Source: UBA6019 sp036564345 (GTDB lineage Bacteria > Chloroflexota > Dormibacteria > Dormibacterales > Dormibacteraceae). From it: a stretch of 8,924 nucleotides of DNA. Below the pieces are notes generated by a model. The model did not search any database. It saw only the letters and a list, made by a program, of their open reading frames with translations, and was not told the DNA's origin. The stretch spans positions 1 to 8,924 of the forward strand of contig DATCOZ010000035.1 of the NCBI GenBank assembly GCA_036564345.1, in the 5' to 3' direction. This document shows, piece by piece, positions 7,834 through 8,924 of this stretch (positions are counted from its first letter, which is position 1; each line of letters starts with the position of its first letter). Both the position numbers and the translations under genes were made by a program.

Positions 7834-8924
7834 GTTCGCTTCCCCGCCGGGCCGCCGGCCCCCGCTTCGAGCCTCCCCGCCGGATTCCGCCCCACGGCTT
7901 CGAGCCGGTCGAGAACGACTACGGCGTCGCCTGGCGCTGGGCCGAGGTGCTGCCGGTGGGCCGCCTGGACAGGGCCGAAGCGCGCTCCGAGCTGGGCGGG
8001 CTCGAGGTCGACGACTTCTGCTTCCTCGACACCGAGACGACCGGGCTCGCGGGCGGGACCGGCACCCAGGTCTTCACCGCCGCCGTGGCGCGGCCCCACC
8101 CCAACGGGGTCGAGCTGGTCCAGCTCTTCCTCGCCGAGCCGAGCGACGAGCCCGCCTTCCTCGCCGCGCTTGACGGCGAGCTTCGCCTGACGCCCGGCCT
8201 GTCGACCTACAACGGGCTCGCCTTCGACCTCCCGCTGCTCCGCACTCGGTGGCTGATGGCGCGCATGCCAGGAGAGCTCAGCGAGGGTCACCACGTCGAC
8301 CTCCTGCACCTGGCCCGGAGCCTCCTCCGGCCACGCCTCGAGAGCTGCACGCTGCGCGCCGTGGAGGAGCGGTTGCTCGGCTTCGAGCGGGAGGACGACG
8401 TCCCCGGCCACCTCATCCCGCAGGTCTACTTCGACTACTTGCGGAGCGGCTGGAGCACCTCCCTGGAGCCGACCCTGGAGCACAACCGGCAGGACGTGCT
8501 GAGCCTCCAGCACCTCCTCCACCGCCTCCTCCACCGACTGCGGGGCGCTGACTCGGCGATGGAGGCCTGCGACTGGCACGCGCTCGGCCGCCACCTCCTC
8601 CGCCGGGGCCGCCGCTCGGCCGGCTGGCGGGCGCTCCGGGTCGCCGCCGACCTCGGCGACCTCGACGCCACCTTCCTCCTCGCCCGGCGCAAGGCCGTCG
8701 TCCTGGAGTGGCGGCTCAAACAGCCGGAGGCCGCGATGCGGGTGGTCGAAGCGGCGCTCGCGCTGGTCGGGAGCGAACCCGACCTGGAGAAGCGCCGGCT
8801 ACGTCTGCGCGGCCGACTCGACCGGGCGGCGGACCCGGGTCGGCGCCGTCCGAAGGATGGCAACCGGCCGCTCCCCTTCCCCGACGTACCGGGCCAGGGA
8901 CTCGATGACGGTCGAGCCGTACGC
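7794..8924 (+). CDS. mrfB: MrfB/YprB-type RNase H-fold exonuclease, 3' end not in window
   Basis: At least 377 codons are open from GTG 7794 to the window end, with no stop. The N-terminus MSVDALRQRL resembles other YprB proteins. The exonuclease fold runs from about 72 to 245. It has FLDTETTGLAGGTGTQVF at 77-94 (catalytic D79 and E81), YNGLAFDLPLLRTR at 139-152 (D145), DLLHLAR at 169-175, LESCTL at 182-187 and EHNRQDVLSL at 229-238 (H230, D234). Together these give the acidic D-E-D-D set of an exonuclease, with HNxxD at the last motif. After about 255 a helical stretch (DWHALGRHLL, ADLGDLDATFLLARR, PEAAMRVVEAAL) looks like TPR repeats, as in B. subtilis MrfB. MrfB is the nuclease partner of the MrfA helicase in mitomycin C repair. 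From about residue 343 (8820 on) the sequence looks less protein-like, with more A/T at third positions, so the end may be a non-conserved tail or there may be a sequence problem. It overlaps the helicase gene by 40 bases and probably shares its LexA-controlled promoter. Confidence 0.9.
   Translation, partial: MSVDALRQRLASLGSLPRRAAGPRFEPPRRIPPHGFEPVENDYGVAWRWAEVLPVGRLDRAEARSELGGLEVDDFCFLDTETTGLAGGTGTQVFTAAVARPHPNGVELVQLFLAEPSDEPAFLAALDGELRLTPGLSTYNGLAFDLPLLRTRWLMARMPGELSEGHHVDLLHLARSLLRPRLESCTLRAVEERLLGFEREDDVPGHLIPQVYFDYLRSGWSTSLEPTLEHNRQDVLSLQHLLHRLLHRLRGADSAMEACDWHALGRHLLRRGRRSAGWRALRVAADLGDLDATFLLARRKAVVLEWRLKQPEAAMRVVEAALALVGSEPDLEKRRLRLRGRLDRAADPGRRRPKDGNRPLPFPDVPGQGLDDGRAVR
8799..8924 (-). 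CDS. Possible C-terminal fragment of a convergent gene
   Basis: On the minus strand, 41 codons enter from the right edge and end at TAG 8801-8799. They read AYGSTVIESLARYVGEGERP and on to a basic end. Almost every third position is G or C, whereas the plus-strand exonuclease frame over the same bases has more A/T there. This suggests the last 100 or so bases may really code on the minus strand. I do not recognise the family. If real, it overlaps the 3' end of the exonuclease gene. Being only a fragment, this is a weak call. Confidence 0.3.
   Translation of the reverse strand, partial: AYGSTVIESLARYVGEGERPVAILRTAPTRVRRPVESAAQT

Noticed and set aside
7830..8594. 254-codon minus-strand frame opposite the exonuclease gene
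   Set aside because: The plus strand here encodes clear YprB motifs (DTETTGL, EHNRQDVLSL); the minus-strand product is low-complexity.

Overview
The window is GC-rich (roughly 70% by eye, with G/C strongly favoured at third codon positions) and gene-dense, and every gene has bacterial features. The combination of a full-length cobalamin-dependent methionine synthase, an ECF sigma factor paired with a membrane protein, a LexA box of the Gram-positive/actinobacterial type (TCGAAC-N4-GTTCGA) and apparently leaderless promoters suggests a high-GC actinobacterial or Chloroflexota/Dormibacterota-like lineage. That placement is inference: no rRNA or other marker is present.

Layout, left to right. 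(1) Positions 1-59 hold a very strong GC hairpin, probably the end of the leftward operon. (2) Positions 60-425, minus strand: a small degenerate GIY-YIG-family protein whose possible start overlaps the stop of the next gene. (3) Positions 422-4051, minus strand: metH, with all four catalytic and activation modules intact. (4) Positions 4052-4372: the only gap over 300 bases. It must carry the metH promoter and leader, and it holds two perfect hairpins (one REP-like, with a GTAG foot), a doubtful 17-codon ORF with a good ribosome binding site on the plus strand, and the intrinsic terminator of the sigma operon. (5) Positions 4373-5480, minus strand: an ECF sigma factor gene and a coupled gene for a single-pass (or two-pass) membrane protein, overlapping by 8 bases. 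(6) Positions 5481-5583: a divergent promoter region with a perfect LexA/SOS box lying between the -35 and -10 of the rightward promoter. (7) Positions 5584-7833, plus strand: a DExH helicase with a C-terminal four-cysteine (DUF1998) region, an MrfA/YprA homologue. (8) Positions 7794-8924 and beyond, plus strand: an MrfB/YprB-type RNase H-fold exonuclease with a TPR-like tail, overlapping the helicase by 40 bases. (9) At the right edge the minus strand may hold the 3' end of a convergent gene.

How it fits together. metH and its small partner form a methionine-synthesis operon. The sigma factor and membrane protein look like a self-contained signal-response pair. The helicase and exonuclease match the Bacillus subtilis MrfA-MrfB pair, which acts on mitomycin C damage independently of UvrABC. 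The most interesting reading of the window is that this pair is under direct LexA control from a leaderless promoter, which would tie it to the SOS response.
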